From assembly GCA_017541145.1 (NCBI GenBank), contig JAFXZT010000087.1, positions 1 to 49,350 of the forward strand: a DNA stretch of 49,350 nucleotides. Reading direction: 5' to 3'. Of this stretch, positions 7,164 through 16,672 are shown one piece after another; positions within the stretch are counted from its first letter, which is position 1; every line of letters starts with the position of its first letter. The notes under the pieces were generated by a model. It had not been told where the DNA came from. It worked only from the letters and a program-made list of their open reading frames with translations, and did not search any database. This DNA is from Bacteroidales bacterium (GTDB lineage: Bacteria > Bacteroidota > Bacteroidia > Bacteroidales > UBA3824). The translations under genes and the position numbers were made by a program.

Positions 7164-9893
7164 GTGCAAAAAATAATTATTATATTGATTCTGTTGACCT
7201 TACAGGCTACTGTTTATGGTCAAAATTTAACGACAGACAAGGATTCTGTTGTGAAAGATACTTTACCTATAACTGCCGATTCTTTGAATATTGGCAAAGA
7301 TTCCACACAGTTAACGGTTGATAGTCTGGAACTTAAAAGAAAACCAAAATCGATCGTAGATGCACCGATAGAATATCAGTGCAAAGATTCTATGCTCATT
7401 TCGTTCGATGATAAACGCGTTTTCCTTTATGGAACGGCTGATGTACAAACCGGCTCAATGAAACTTACGTCTGAATACATGCGTATGGAAATGGAGTCAA
7501 GTTCCATTTTTGCGGAAGGGCGTTTTGATTCTACCAAAAACGAGCTTGTCGGTACTCCGGTTTTCAAGGACAACAAAGATGAGTTTGAGGCTCGTACCAT
7601 TAAGTATAATTTCAAGACCAACGAAGGTTTTGTAAATGATGTGGTGACTCAGCAGCAAAACGGTTATCTTTTTGGTGAGATTACTAAGATGCACTCCAAC
7701 AAGGAGATACACTTGAAAAACGGTCGTTATACGACTTGTGATTTGGATCATCCGCACTTTTATTTGGAGTTGACACGCGCCAAAGTAATTCCGAACGACA
7801 AAATCGTTTCCGGTCCGGCATATTTCGTGCTTTTGGACGTTCCGGTTTATATTTTGGGACTTCCGTTTGGTATTTTCCCAAGTTCGCACAAGCATCGCAG
7901 CGGTATTTTGATTCCGACTTACGGTGAAGAGTCGCGCCGCGGTTTTTATTTGGAAAATGGCGGTTACTATTTTTGGATGGGCGAATATTGCGATTTGAAA
8001 CTTACCGGAAGTTACTACACTTACGGTTCGTGGGGTGCTACAGCAAGTTCAAAATTCAAAGTAAGATACAAATTTTCAGGAAGTTTGGATTTTTCTTATA
8101 CAAAAAATGTATTCGGTGAAAAAGAGTTTATTAAATCTAATAATTCTGACATCAAATACAGTTCTACAAATTCTTACTTGTTGAGATTCAGTTTTAATCA
8201 GGATCCGAAAGCAAATCCGACAAGTTCGTTTTCTGCTAACATCTCTTACGATAAACAGAATTACGACAAGTACAACGCTACTTCGGTACAAGATTATGCA
8301 AAAAGTACAACATCTTCAAGTGTAAGTTATCAGAAATCGATGTTCGGCGGTTTTGCCAATTTGAGTGCTTCTGCCAACATGACTCAAAATTTGTATGACT
8401 CAACACTTTCATTTACAGCTCCAACGGTAGCATTTTCTTTACAAAAATTCTATCCGTTCAAACGCAAACATCAGATTGGTTCTGCAAAATGGTACGAAAA
8501 AATCGGTGCTTCGTTGAGCATGAATTTCAACAACTCGGTTCCGACAATTGCCGATTCGTTGCTTTTCAAACAAGAGATGTTCGATCAAATGAAATACGGT
8601 CTTACATACAAAGTTCCGGTTAGTACTTCGTTCAACATCTTGAAATATATTACTGTAACACCGTCGATTAGCTATACCGGTAGAGTTTCGCCAAACTATT
8701 TTCAGCGTTATGCTACCAACACTTACGACCTTGCTACCGAAACTTACAAATATTCGTATTCAACCGACACAATCAACGAGTTGAAACATATTTTTGATTT
8801 TACAACATCAATTTCTGCCAGCACCAAGTTGTATGGAATGTTCCAATTCAACAAGGCAAAACATATCAAAGCCTTCCGTCATGTTTTGACACCGACATTG
8901 GGACTTTCATGGCATCCGGATTGGTCAGACGAGATGTGGCATATTTTTGACATCGATCCGACTGATCCGACTGGAAACAAAAAATATTCGATGTTTTCCG
9001 GTACACAAGTCGGTTCTCCGTCCGGCGGTAAAAGCGGTAACATCAATTTCGGTTTAGGTAACAATTTTGAAATGAAAGTTAAAACCAAGAAAGATACTGT
9101 TGACGGTGAATATACTAAAATTAAACTTTTGGAAAGTTTGAATTTTAGCGGTAGTTACAACATGGCAGCCGATTCTTGTAAACTTTCAAATATCTCGATG
9201 TCAGGAAGTACAAGATTGTTTGATAAAATGACCCTCAATTTCTCCGGTTCGTTCGATCCTTACCAGCTTGATTCTGCCGGTAACAGAACACGTTTTTACC
9301 TTATGAAAGAGACCGGCGGCAAACAGTGGGCACGTCTTACTTCCGCTCGTCTTAGTACAGGTTTCTCGTTGGATTCCAAGACGTTAGGTAAAAAGAAAAA
9401 AGAAGAAAAAGAGAAAGCCGCCAACGAATACGGTCAAGAAGATTATCAAGCCGAAGTGGATGAGGACGGCAACATCATTGCAACTGCCGAAGAGGTGGAA
9501 AACAGAAAGAAAAACGAATCAAAACTTTCGAAAAAAGAGCGTGACGGTGAGTTTGATTATTACTCATGTCCGTGGTCATTATCAGTGGATTACGGTTTCA
9601 ACTATTCACATCCGGGAATCAAATCTCCGGTGATTACACAGACATTAAATTTTAGTGGTAACATCACATTTACCGAAAAATGGCGTATGTCTTTGTCATC
9701 GGGTTATGACTTTGATGCTAAGAAAATGACCTCTACAAGAATCTCTGTTACAAGAGATTTGCATTGTTTTAATTTGAGTTTCTACATCATTCCGTTTGGT
9801 ATCTTGAAGTCATACAACTTCACACTTGCCATCAACTCATCGTTGTTCAACGGCGTAGAATACAAGAGATCACAAAGCTGGCGCGACAATTAA
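7164..9893 (+). CDS. lptD: Putative LPS assembly outer-membrane protein LptD
   Basis: About 909 residues from a GTG at 7164 (TTG at 7152 is an alternative). The frame is open further upstream but the -7 box at 7098 excludes the earliest start. The chosen start gives a clean signal peptide (KIIIILILLTLQATVYGQ). The N-terminal OstA-like jellyroll covers PIEYQCKDSM through FGEITKMHS, with the Bacteroidota LptD hallmark YTTCDLDHPHFYL and VYILGLPFGIFP at the start of the barrel. The remaining 600 residues are alternating beta strands of an outer-membrane barrel, with a charged Lys/Glu-rich loop (KKKKEEKEKAANEYG). It would insert LPS into the outer leaflet. The next gene starts four bases after its stop. 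Confidence 0.85.
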   Translation: MQKIIIILILLTLQATVYGQNLTTDKDSVVKDTLPITADSLNIGKDSTQLTVDSLELKRKPKSIVDAPIEYQCKDSMLISFDDKRVFLYGTADVQTGSMKLTSEYMRMEMESSSIFAEGRFDSTKNELVGTPVFKDNKDEFEARTIKYNFKTNEGFVNDVVTQQQNGYLFGEITKMHSNKEIHLKNGRYTTCDLDHPHFYLELTRAKVIPNDKIVSGPAYFVLLDVPVYILGLPFGIFPSSHKHRSGILIPTYGEESRRGFYLENGGYYFWMGEYCDLKLTGSYYTYGSWGATASSKFKVRYKFSGSLDFSYTKNVFGEKEFIKSNNSDIKYSSTNSYLLRFSFNQDPKANPTSSFSANISYDKQNYDKYNATSVQDYAKSTTSSSVSYQKSMFGGFANLSASANMTQNLYDSTLSFTAPTVAFSLQKFYPFKRKHQIGSAKWYEKIGASLSMNFNNSVPTIADSLLFKQEMFDQMKYGLTYKVPVSTSFNILKYITVTPSISYTGRVSPNYFQRYATNTYDLATETYKYSYSTDTINELKHIFDFTTSISASTKLYGMFQFNKAKHIKAFRHVLTPTLGLSWHPDWSDEMWHIFDIDPTDPTGNKKYSMFSGTQVGSPSGGKSGNINFGLGNNFEMKVKTKKDTVDGEYTKIKLLESLNFSGSYNMAADSCKLSNISMSGSTRLFDKMTLNFSGSFDPYQLDSAGNRTRFYLMKETGGKQWARLTSARLSTGFSLDSKTLGKKKKEEKEKAANEYGQEDYQAEVDEDGNIIATAEEVENRKKNESKLSKKERDGEFDYYSCPWSLSVDYGFNYSHPGIKSPVITQTLNFSGNITFTEKWRMSLSSGYDFDAKKMTSTRISVTRDLHCFNLSFYIIPFGILKSYNFTLAINSSLFNGVEYKRSQSWRDN

Positions 9894-9897
9894 TATT

Positions 9898-11079
9898 ATG
9901 GCTGATTTGTTGTTATTCAATCCGGGTTGTGAACTTGAAGTTGCCAATGGCTCGCCGGTTTACACCCCACAAAAATTCCCAAAGATTTTGGAAACGGATC
10001 TTCAGACATTGCCGATGTTCCTTTCCAACAGCGGGGATTGTGTAGCAGTATACAGCAATATTGATAAAGATTACATAGAATTTTGGAAGGATTATTTTCC
10101 GTGTGATTTTTTATCAATAAACAATGCCGCCCGATATAATGAATTGAAATTCAATAATTTTCGCCCGTGGGGAATTTCTCCGAGAGCGTTTTATTTGGCA
10201 AAAGATTTCAATTTTGCGGATGATTTTTTGAAAAATTCACCGGTTTCAGAGTTTCGCAGTTGTCACAAACAGTTGTTTAGCCGCGAAACTTCCACTAAAT
10301 TTTTTCGTGACATCTTACTTTCATCGGATTCCTCCGCGGTGTTCCCTTCAAAAGATGAAAGTCCTCTAATTGTAAAAACTTTGGACGAAGCTCTTGATTT
10401 TTTTCATGATTCGATGTCGGGACGTCATCACGGATGCGTTTTCAAAGCACCGTTCGGGTCAAGCGGTCGCGGCGTGAGAATTTTTCGTAACAGTTCGCTT
10501 TCCGACAATATTTTGCAGTGGACACAATTTGTAATCAAAACCCAAGGTTGCGTGGAATGTGAAGTTTTGTTTGACCGCGTTTGTGATTTTTCGATGCATT
10601 ATACAATTAAAAACGGAAAAGCGATATTTGAAGGAGTTTCGTATTTCAATACGGCTGACAACGGTTTTTACAAATCAAGCATTGTAAAACGTTTTTCTGA
10701 GTTACCCGGATTTGAAAAGATGTCAGCCCGAAAATTATCAGAAATTCAGACAAAAGTTCTTAACAATTCGGTTTATACAGAATTGTATTCCGGAGCGTTG
10801 GGCATAGATTGCATGGTTTACCGTGATAATGGTGAACTCAAGATAAATCCCTGTGTAGAAATCAATTGTCGCAATTCCATGGGACGACTTGCGATGCAAA
10901 TTTCCAATCTTGTTTGTGAGGATTCTACGGCTAATTTTTTTGTTTACCAGAAAAAACAGGCAGAACCCGCATTTTCACAAAAGCCTCAATTTCAAGACGG
11001 TAAATTAAAATCAGGATTTTGGGAACTTACACCGCAAAATACGCAAATTTTCTCAGCCGGAATTTTAGCAACACAATAG
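9898..11079 (+). CDS. Hypothetical protein resembling an ATP-grasp enzyme
   Basis: A 393-residue soluble protein with no signal peptide. The opening LLLFNPGCELEVANGS is a distinctive start seen in Bacteroidota hypothetical proteins. The middle and C-terminal parts resemble an ATP-grasp fold: VFKAPFGSSGRGVRIF looks like the glycine-rich ATP-binding loop, and LGIDCMVYRDNGELKINPCVEINCRNSMG like the metal-binding strand with Glu and Asn ligands. The substrate is unknown. The gene is translationally close to lptD (4-base gap). A role in envelope biogenesis is suggested by position only. Confidence 0.6.
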   Translation: MADLLLFNPGCELEVANGSPVYTPQKFPKILETDLQTLPMFLSNSGDCVAVYSNIDKDYIEFWKDYFPCDFLSINNAARYNELKFNNFRPWGISPRAFYLAKDFNFADDFLKNSPVSEFRSCHKQLFSRETSTKFFRDILLSSDSSAVFPSKDESPLIVKTLDEALDFFHDSMSGRHHGCVFKAPFGSSGRGVRIFRNSSLSDNILQWTQFVIKTQGCVECEVLFDRVCDFSMHYTIKNGKAIFEGVSYFNTADNGFYKSSIVKRFSELPGFEKMSARKLSEIQTKVLNNSVYTELYSGALGIDCMVYRDNGELKINPCVEINCRNSMGRLAMQISNLVCEDSTANFFVYQKKQAEPAFSQKPQFQDGKLKSGFWELTPQNTQIFSAGILATQ

Positions 11080-11111
11080 AAATTTTATATCTTAGCGCAA
11101 AATTAATAACA

Positions 11112-12398
11112 ATGAAAAACTTTGTATTATCGATATTAACATTGTTGGTTGCAGTGGCTTTTAGCAGCTGTAGAGCAAAAAAAGAAGTTGAACAGCCTCA
11201 GACACATTCGTCGATCATCACGATTGGAACCGAGGCGTTGGCTACAATTTACAATCCCACTACTACAACTATCCATCCGAAAATTTTCGTTAAGAAAAAT
11301 AATCCGCAAGACATTGATTTGTACGTAATTATCAACGATTCAGAATTGTTGTTTCCTGCGGCTACCAACAAGGCAAAGGTTCGTATTTTCTACAAAATAA
11401 TGGAATCTTACGAAGAACTTGCTTTGATAGACAGTGCTCAAAAAGTATTGACAATTGATAAATCTGCCACTCCGAAAACTTATGCAGTAAAAATGCATGT
11501 AAAACCGGTAGAGTTGGAAAAATTTGTAATTCAAACCACTGTTACCGACGTAATTCGCGGCAAAATGAATATCTCTTTTATCGATGTTGACAGAAATGAT
11601 ATTCTTGATGTTTCCAATTTTAATGTCACAAAAGTAGAAAACAGTCAGCCGTACTCTGAATATTACGTGAAACCGTCTGAGATGTTGCGAATTGATTATT
11701 ACAATTCAAATTATCCGTCGGTTTATAAAACAGTGTTGCCGCCTTTTGAAGAAATTCCGTTGCCGCCCTACGCGAGCGATCCTGCCGAAGATGACACCAC
11801 ACATTATAATATTGATGAAGTGTTGAAAAAATCATTTTTAATCGGTAATGCACAGGAAGATTTTATTTATTATTTCAGACCGGACAGTACAATCAATCGC
11901 GGATTTGCAATGCCTTGTTTCTCAGAAGATTATCCCAATGTTACAAGTTTGAAAGATATTGTAAAACCATTGGCATATCTTACTACGCCCGAAGAGTACA
12001 ACAATATAAAAAACGCTGAGCATAAGAAACTTGCGATAGATGATTTTTGGTATTCATGCACCAAAGACAGCAAACGTGCGAAAGAATTGATTCGAGTTTT
12101 TTACACGCGGGCAATATTTGCCAACATGTATTTTGCGGATTACAGACAAGGGATGTTGACCGACCGCGGTATGGTTTATATCGTACTCGGACCTCCCAAG
12201 ATACTTGCAATAAATTCAGAATCAGAGATTTGGACATACAAAGATACACGAAGCGGACGCAAAATCAGATTTGTATTCCGCAGAGTAAAATCGCCGTTTT
12301 CCGGAGTGGAATACGTATTGCGCCGCTCTACAGAGCTGAAAACCAATTGGGATGCCGCAGTAAGCAGTTGGCGCAAAGGAAATATTTATACATGGTAA
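11112..12398 (+). CDS. GWxTD domain lipoprotein
   Basis: A 428-residue lipoprotein. The ATG at 11112 is chosen because it starts a signal peptide ending in the lipobox VAFSSC; the longer open frame (from 11019) overlaps the preceding gene. The N-terminal half is beta-rich. The C-terminal third matches the Bacteroidota GWxTD family: LTTPEEYNNI, AIDDFWYSC, RVFYTRAIFANMYFAD, GMLTDRGMVYIVLGPP and WTYKD. The name-giving motif itself is degenerate here. Function of the family is unknown. It follows the ATP-grasp-like gene by 32 bases and may be in the lptD operon. Confidence 0.75.
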   Translation: MKNFVLSILTLLVAVAFSSCRAKKEVEQPQTHSSIITIGTEALATIYNPTTTTIHPKIFVKKNNPQDIDLYVIINDSELLFPAATNKAKVRIFYKIMESYEELALIDSAQKVLTIDKSATPKTYAVKMHVKPVELEKFVIQTTVTDVIRGKMNISFIDVDRNDILDVSNFNVTKVENSQPYSEYYVKPSEMLRIDYYNSNYPSVYKTVLPPFEEIPLPPYASDPAEDDTTHYNIDEVLKKSFLIGNAQEDFIYYFRPDSTINRGFAMPCFSEDYPNVTSLKDIVKPLAYLTTPEEYNNIKNAEHKKLAIDDFWYSCTKDSKRAKELIRVFYTRAIFANMYFADYRQGMLTDRGMVYIVLGPPKILAINSESEIWTYKDTRSGRKIRFVFRRVKSPFSGVEYVLRRSTELKTNWDAAVSSWRKGNIYTW

Positions 12399-12500
12399 AT
12401 ATGAATTAAAATAACATTCTGAAAATCTGTTATTTGTAAAAATTAAATTTAATTTAACATTATTTTCCCTTTAAAAATGCTTTTTATAAAAAATAAGTGT

Positions 12501-12508
12501 TAAATTTG
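12501..12508 (+). promoter_or_regulatory. -7 promoter box for pckA
   Basis: TAAATTTG followed by CG lies 54 bases before the pckA start codon and fits the Bacteroidota -7 consensus. The -33 element is not obvious. The leader between it and the gene is A-rich (AAAAAATTACATAAATAATT), a pattern found upstream of strongly translated Bacteroidota genes. Confidence 0.5.
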
Positions 12509-12562
12509 CGAGCGAATAACGGAAAACAGATTTAAAAAATTACATAAATAATTATTCAACAA

Positions 12563-14164
12563 ATGAGTAAAATTGATTTAACCAAGTACGGTATTGAAGG
12601 TGCTACAGTGATTGCTCACAATCCTTCATACGATGAACTTTTCAAAGCAGAAACAGACCCATCTTTGACTGGCTACGAAAAAGGACAAGTTACAGAATTG
12701 GGCGCTGTTAACGTAATGACCGGTATCTTCACAGGCCGTTCACCTAAAGATAAATACATCGTTGATGATGCAAACTCTCACAACAATGTATGGTGGACAT
12801 CAGATGCTTACAAAAACGACAACCACCCAATGTCAGAAGATGTATGGGCAAAAGTAAAGGCAATCGCTCAGAAAGAACTTTCTAACAAGAATCTTTACGT
12901 TGTTGACGCATTCTGCGGTGCTAACAAAGCTACTCGTTTGGCAGTTCGTTTCATCGTTGAAGTTGCATGGCAAGCTCACTTTGTAGAAAACATGTTCATC
13001 CGCCCAACAGCTGAAGAACTTGCTAACTTCGAACCTAACTTCGTTATCTACAACGCTTCTAAAGCTAAAGTTGAAAACTACAAAGAACTTGGTTTGAACT
13101 CTGAAACTTGCGTTGCATTCAACACAACATCACGCGAACAAGTAATCATCAACACATGGTACGGTGGTGAAATGAAGAAAGGTATGTTCTCTATGCAGAA
13201 CTACTACCTCCCATTGAAAGGTATTGCTTCTATGCACTGCTCTGCTAACTGCGATATGGAAGGTAAACACACAGCTATCTTCTTCGGTTTGTCAGGTACT
13301 GGTAAGACTACTTTGTCTACTGATCCTAAGAGAAAACTTATCGGTGACGATGAGCACGGTTGGGACGACGAAGGCGTATTCAACCTCGAAGGCGGTTGCT
13401 ATGCTAAAGTTATCAACCTTTCTAAAGAAAACGAACCGGACATCTACGGTGCTATCAAACGTGACGCTCTTCTCGAAAACGTTACTGTAGACGCTAACGG
13501 TAAGATCAACTTCGCTGATAAATCAGTTACAGAAAATACTCGTGTTTCTTACCCAATTTATCACATCAACAACATCCAACCGGGTTCATCAGCTCCTGCT
13601 GCTGAAAACGTTATTTTCTTGTCTGCTGATGCTTTCGGTGTATTGCCTCCAGTATCTATTTTGACTCCTGAACAGACAAAATACTACTTCCTTTCTGGTT
13701 TCACTGCTAAATTGGCTGGTACAGAACGTGGTATTACCGAACCTACTCCAACTTTCTCTGCATGCTTCGGTCAAGCTTTCTTGGAACTTCACCCAACTAA
13801 ATACGCTGAAGAACTCGTTAAGAAAATGCAGAAATCTGGTGCTAAAGCATACTTGGTTAACACCGGTTGGAACGGTACTGGCAAACGTATTTCTATTCCT
13901 GATACACGTGGTATCATTGATGCTATCCTTGATGGTTCTATTCTCAAGGCTGCAACAAAGAAGATTCCGTTCTTCGACTTCGAAGTTCCTACTGCATTGC
14001 CAAAAGTAAATCCTGCTATCCTCGACCCACGCGACACTTACGCAAGTGCTGCTGAATGGGAAGTTAAAGCTAAGGATTTGGCTGAACGTTTCATCAAGAA
14101 CTTCAAGAAATACGAAACTAACGAAGCTGGTAAAGCTTTGGTTGCAGCAGGTCCTCAGTTGTAA
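12563..14164 (+). CDS. pckA: Phosphoenolpyruvate carboxykinase (ATP)
   Basis: A 533-residue cytosolic enzyme interconverting oxaloacetate + ATP and PEP + CO2 + ADP. In anaerobic Bacteroidales it often runs in the carboxylating direction toward succinate. Diagnostic segments are [18 protein letters not shown], the kinase-1a P-loop [11 protein letters not shown], the kinase-2/metal segment [24 protein letters not shown], the Arg-containing RVSYPIYHI and [13 protein letters not shown]. Length is normal for the family. Codon use differs from neighbours, with strong preference for GCT, AAC, TTC and CGT, as expected of a highly expressed gene. It is monocistronic, with its own promoter and terminator. 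Confidence 0.97.
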   Translation: MSKIDLTKYGIEGATVIAHNPSYDELFKAETDPSLTGYEKGQVTELGAVNVMTGIFTGRSPKDKYIVDDANSHNNVWWTSDAYKNDNHPMSEDVWAKVKAIAQKELSNKNLYVVDAFCGANKATRLAVRFIVEVAWQAHFVENMFIRPTAEELANFEPNFVIYNASKAKVENYKELGLNSETCVAFNTTSREQVIINTWYGGEMKKGMFSMQNYYLPLKGIASMHCSANCDMEGKHTAIFFGLSGTGKTTLSTDPKRKLIGDDEHGWDDEGVFNLEGGCYAKVINLSKENEPDIYGAIKRDALLENVTVDANGKINFADKSVTENTRVSYPIYHINNIQPGSSAPAAENVIFLSADAFGVLPPVSILTPEQTKYYFLSGFTAKLAGTERGITEPTPTFSACFGQAFLELHPTKYAEELVKKMQKSGAKAYLVNTGWNGTGKRISIPDTRGIIDAILDGSILKAATKKIPFFDFEVPTALPKVNPAILDPRDTYASAAEWEVKAKDLAERFIKNFKKYETNEAGKALVAAGPQL

Positions 14165-14205
14165 TCATTTCAAAATTAGACATCTTGTTTAATTATGATA
14201 ATTTG

Positions 14206-14237
14206 AGGGGCTCGAAAATTTTTCGAGCCCCTTTTTC
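14206..14237 (+). terminator. Rho-independent terminator of pckA
   Basis: A strong GC-rich stem, AGGGGCTCGAAAA paired with TTTTCGAGCCCCT, is directly followed by TTTTT. It lies 40 bases after the pckA stop codon. Confidence 0.9.
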
Positions 14238-14371
14238 TATCTTTTTTGTTGGTTTATTGTGCTTTTCGTTTTTTTCTGACATCGGGATTGTATCCTGTAG
14301 GTGCTTCCGTGGTGAAATTATATAGAAGCGGTGGAGTGGAAGAGTGGTTTTGAGGTATGCAGTTTTTTTCG

Positions 14372-15289
14372 TTAATTGATTAACATCGCCATTATAGGAA
14401 TTGTTACGAGAGAAAGCAATGTCGTAATAAATGTACCTTGCGCCATGAGTGTTTCGTCGCGACCAAATTTCAGACAAAATATTGTTCCAAAACTTGCTAC
14501 CGGCATCGCAATTACTATTGTATTGATTTTTAGCATTGTCAAATCGAATATTCCTAAGGCCTTGAAACTTAAGAAGATTGTTATCGGTAATAAAAAAAGT
14601 CTTAAAAATGCGGTGACGTAAACCCAAAAGCCGCCAAACATCTTTTTGAATGGTATTTGTGAAATAGAAAATCCGATAATTATCAACGAGTCCGGCACGG
14701 TAATATTTCCTATCATCTTGATTGGTTGTGAGATAACTTCAGGAAATTTCAGTTGCAAAGCTACAATTAATATCGAGATGTATGTTCCGAACATCGCCGG
14801 AGAATACAACCGCTTTAATGATGATTTTGTATCTTTTTGACCTGTAACGAATTGTGCGCCCCAAACAAAAATTGTTACTGTGTTTGCAACGTTGAGAATT
14901 GCCGCATAGAAAACGGCTTCGTGTCCGAAAATGCTGTCTATCACGGGATAACCGATGAATCCTACGTTGCCGAATACCATCATAAATGAATAAATTCCTT
15001 TGTCAGCATCTTGAACTTTGAAAATTTTCGCGATATAATGAGCCAACAGTAGCAACACAAAATATGTTAAAACCCCTAAAAATAAAAGCGGTAAAATAAG
15101 TTCGCGTTTCGGAAGATTGTCGCCCATGGTGGAATAAATAATCAAACACGGACAAGTAAAATCTACTATAACATTTGATAATGTTTTACAAAAATCTTGA
15201 TTGATAAGTTTCAGTTTCCCAATGATATATCCGGCAGCTGCTACAATAAACAGCATCGCCATTTGATTGAATATTAAGGTAAAATCCAT
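14372..15289 (-). CDS. AEC-family transporter (auxin efflux carrier type)
   Basis: A 305-residue integral membrane protein with about ten hydrophobic segments. The N-terminal LFIVAAAGYIIGKLKLI and the following FTCPCLIIYST are typical of AEC/malate permease-like carriers, as is the mid-protein GNVGFIGYPVI. The C-terminal half repeats the topology, ending LLSLVTIPIMAMLIN. Substrates in the family are organic acids or amino acids; none can be assigned here. A -7 box on the minus strand (TACCTTTG, 15319-15326) lies just upstream. Confidence 0.85.
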   Translation of the reverse strand: MDFTLIFNQMAMLFIVAAAGYIIGKLKLINQDFCKTLSNVIVDFTCPCLIIYSTMGDNLPKRELILPLLFLGVLTYFVLLLLAHYIAKIFKVQDADKGIYSFMMVFGNVGFIGYPVIDSIFGHEAVFYAAILNVANTVTIFVWGAQFVTGQKDTKSSLKRLYSPAMFGTYISILIVALQLKFPEVISQPIKMIGNITVPDSLIIIGFSISQIPFKKMFGGFWVYVTAFLRLFLLPITIFLSFKALGIFDLTMLKINTIVIAMPVASFGTIFCLKFGRDETLMAQGTFITTLLSLVTIPIMAMLIN

Positions 15290-15318
15290 TTCCTTTGTTT
15301 CTAAAAAATTATGTCATG

Positions 15319-15326
15319 CAAAGGTA
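15319..15326 (-). promoter_or_regulatory. -7 promoter box for the AEC transporter
   Basis: The minus strand reads TACCTTTG followed by CA, a perfect TAnnTTTG match 30 bases before the start codon. Confidence 0.5.
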
Positions 15327-15365
15327 ATGAATGATTGAAACCTAATTATTTAGTTTTTCTTAATT

Positions 15366-15920
15366 CTATTCGGTTTGCATCCAGAAACACGATTCGATGT
15401 AATAATATCCGCTTTTATAGGATTTTATCGGGTGAGTGTTATCGTTGCTTGAGACTGCAAATCTCAGGTGGAGATAAATATCAAGTGGTTTTCCCAATTT
15501 TTTCGAGTCGGTGATTTTAAAATTGCATATTTGTATGCTATTGGAATTTAGTTCCGCATGACCACTGTAATATATTTGTCCACAGCTTGATATGTCGTTT
15601 ATAAGTCCATCGACCGTAATTTTATCGATTGAGCATTTCAAGTTTTTGCAACTCAATGTTGATTCCGGACCGTCGAAATAATCGGAACTTGTTTTTCCGA
15701 ATAATTTAATCAACTCCGGTGTTACAGAACTGAATGAAAATCTTATGATTGTGGAATAATATGCTTGTTTTCCGTTGTCATAATCTTCCATTTTGTTCAG
15801 CGAAATCAATACAGGCGTACCGGTGTAAACAGTTGCTGTAATTGCGCCTGGCTGAGGTGTTTGCGCTTTACAACAAATTGTTGTAAAAATTAATGCTAAT
15901 ATTGTTAATAATCTTTTCAT
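15366..15920 (-). CDS. Secreted protein of unknown function (paralogue B)
   Basis: A 184-residue protein with a cleavable signal peptide (LLTILALIFTTICCKAQ). The mature part is beta-rich. It shares a pattern with the gene immediately upstream in the operon: a (D/N)NGK or NSGK-like segment with Y.(S/T)T, then KT.SD.FDGP, a following CKNLKCS or SENLFVT strand, IYLHLRF or IFLKFS, and a terminal GYY segment. The two are therefore diverged duplicates. No known domain was recognised; an extracellular or adhesin-like role is possible but unsupported. It starts 20 bases after the stop codon of its paralogue. Confidence 0.7.
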   Translation of the reverse strand: MKRLLTILALIFTTICCKAQTPQPGAITATVYTGTPVLISLNKMEDYDNGKQAYYSTIIRFSFSSVTPELIKLFGKTSSDYFDGPESTLSCKNLKCSIDKITVDGLINDISSCGQIYYSGHAELNSNSIQICNFKITDSKKLGKPLDIYLHLRFAVSSNDNTHPIKSYKSGYYYIESCFWMQTE

Positions 15921-15939
15921 TGGTTATTAATTGCCTTGT

Positions 15940-16527
15940 TCAAAAATCTTTTGCTTCTACATAAAAGCATGCAAAATTAGAGTAATATCCCGGAGTAATT
16001 CCACTCAGAGGATTTGTATCTGTCGGTCTGATTGAGAATTTTAAAAAAATATTGAAACAATGATATGTTACAGCTTTCACTTCGGAATCATTTTTGAGTA
16101 CTGTTAAAACTAAAATCGGTTCTGAAATACTGTTTGTTGAAAGCGGATGTTCAATATTCAACGTTGCACTTGATATTGAATTGTCGTTGCCGTATTTGTT
16201 TTTCGGGACAGTTGTACTTTCGTAACCGGTAACAGTAACAAATAAATTTTCAGAATTTAATTTGCCGGAAGGTCCGTCAAACAAATCTGAAACTGTTTTT
16301 GCATAAATATAAAATTTACCGGGACAATTTTGACCGGCACTTATGAGTTGTAATGTAGTAGTATAATTGAGTATTTTTCCGGAATTGTATTCAGCGATGT
16401 TGCTGAAATTAAACATCGCTTCTCCACCGGAATTTACTTTCAGGGACAGATGTGCGTCTGATTGTGCTTTGGCGCCGGTGGTAAGTGTTAAAAATAAGAA
16501 AAATACGTATATTATAAATCTTATCAT
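15940..16527 (-). CDS. Secreted protein of unknown function (paralogue A)
   Basis: A 195-residue secreted protein (signal peptide FIIYVFFLFLTLTTGAKAQ) with a beta-strand-rich mature region. It shares the FDGP, LKFS and GYY landmarks and the overall length with the downstream gene at 15366. It is first in the two-gene unit, with a minus-strand -7 box TATCTTTG at 16550-16557. Function unknown. Confidence 0.7.
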   Translation of the reverse strand: MIRFIIYVFFLFLTLTTGAKAQSDAHLSLKVNSGGEAMFNFSNIAEYNSGKILNYTTTLQLISAGQNCPGKFYIYAKTVSDLFDGPSGKLNSENLFVTVTGYESTTVPKNKYGNDNSISSATLNIEHPLSTNSISEPILVLTVLKNDSEVKAVTYHCFNIFLKFSIRPTDTNPLSGITPGYYSNFACFYVEAKDF

Positions 16528-16549
16528 AATTTAGGTTTTTACTGCGTTA

Positions 16550-16643
16550 CAAAGATAAGATATTTTAATGCAAAAAATAGCACATTTTTTGTTATAAAAT
16601 TAAATAAAAATTATGAATGTTAAAATATATTTTTTTAACTTTG
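16550..16643. promoter_or_regulatory. Divergent promoter pair
   Basis: A minus-strand TATCTTTG (16550-16557) serves the secreted paralogue pair. A plus-strand TAACTTTG followed by CG (16636-16643) serves the gene starting at 16673. The latter places the transcription start near 16650, which rules out the upstream in-frame ATG at 16613. Confidence 0.55.
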
Positions 16644-16672
16644 CGATTGAATTATTAAGTTATTTTGTAGCG

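Noticed and set aside
12047..12409. A 120-codon plus-strand frame inside the GWxTD gene
   Set aside because: It overlaps a well-supported gene in another frame, and its composition is typical of a shifted frame.
12563..14164. pckA as horizontally acquired because its codon use differs
   Set aside because: The bias toward GCT, AAC, TTC and CGT is what a highly expressed native gene would show, and the promoter matches the host type.
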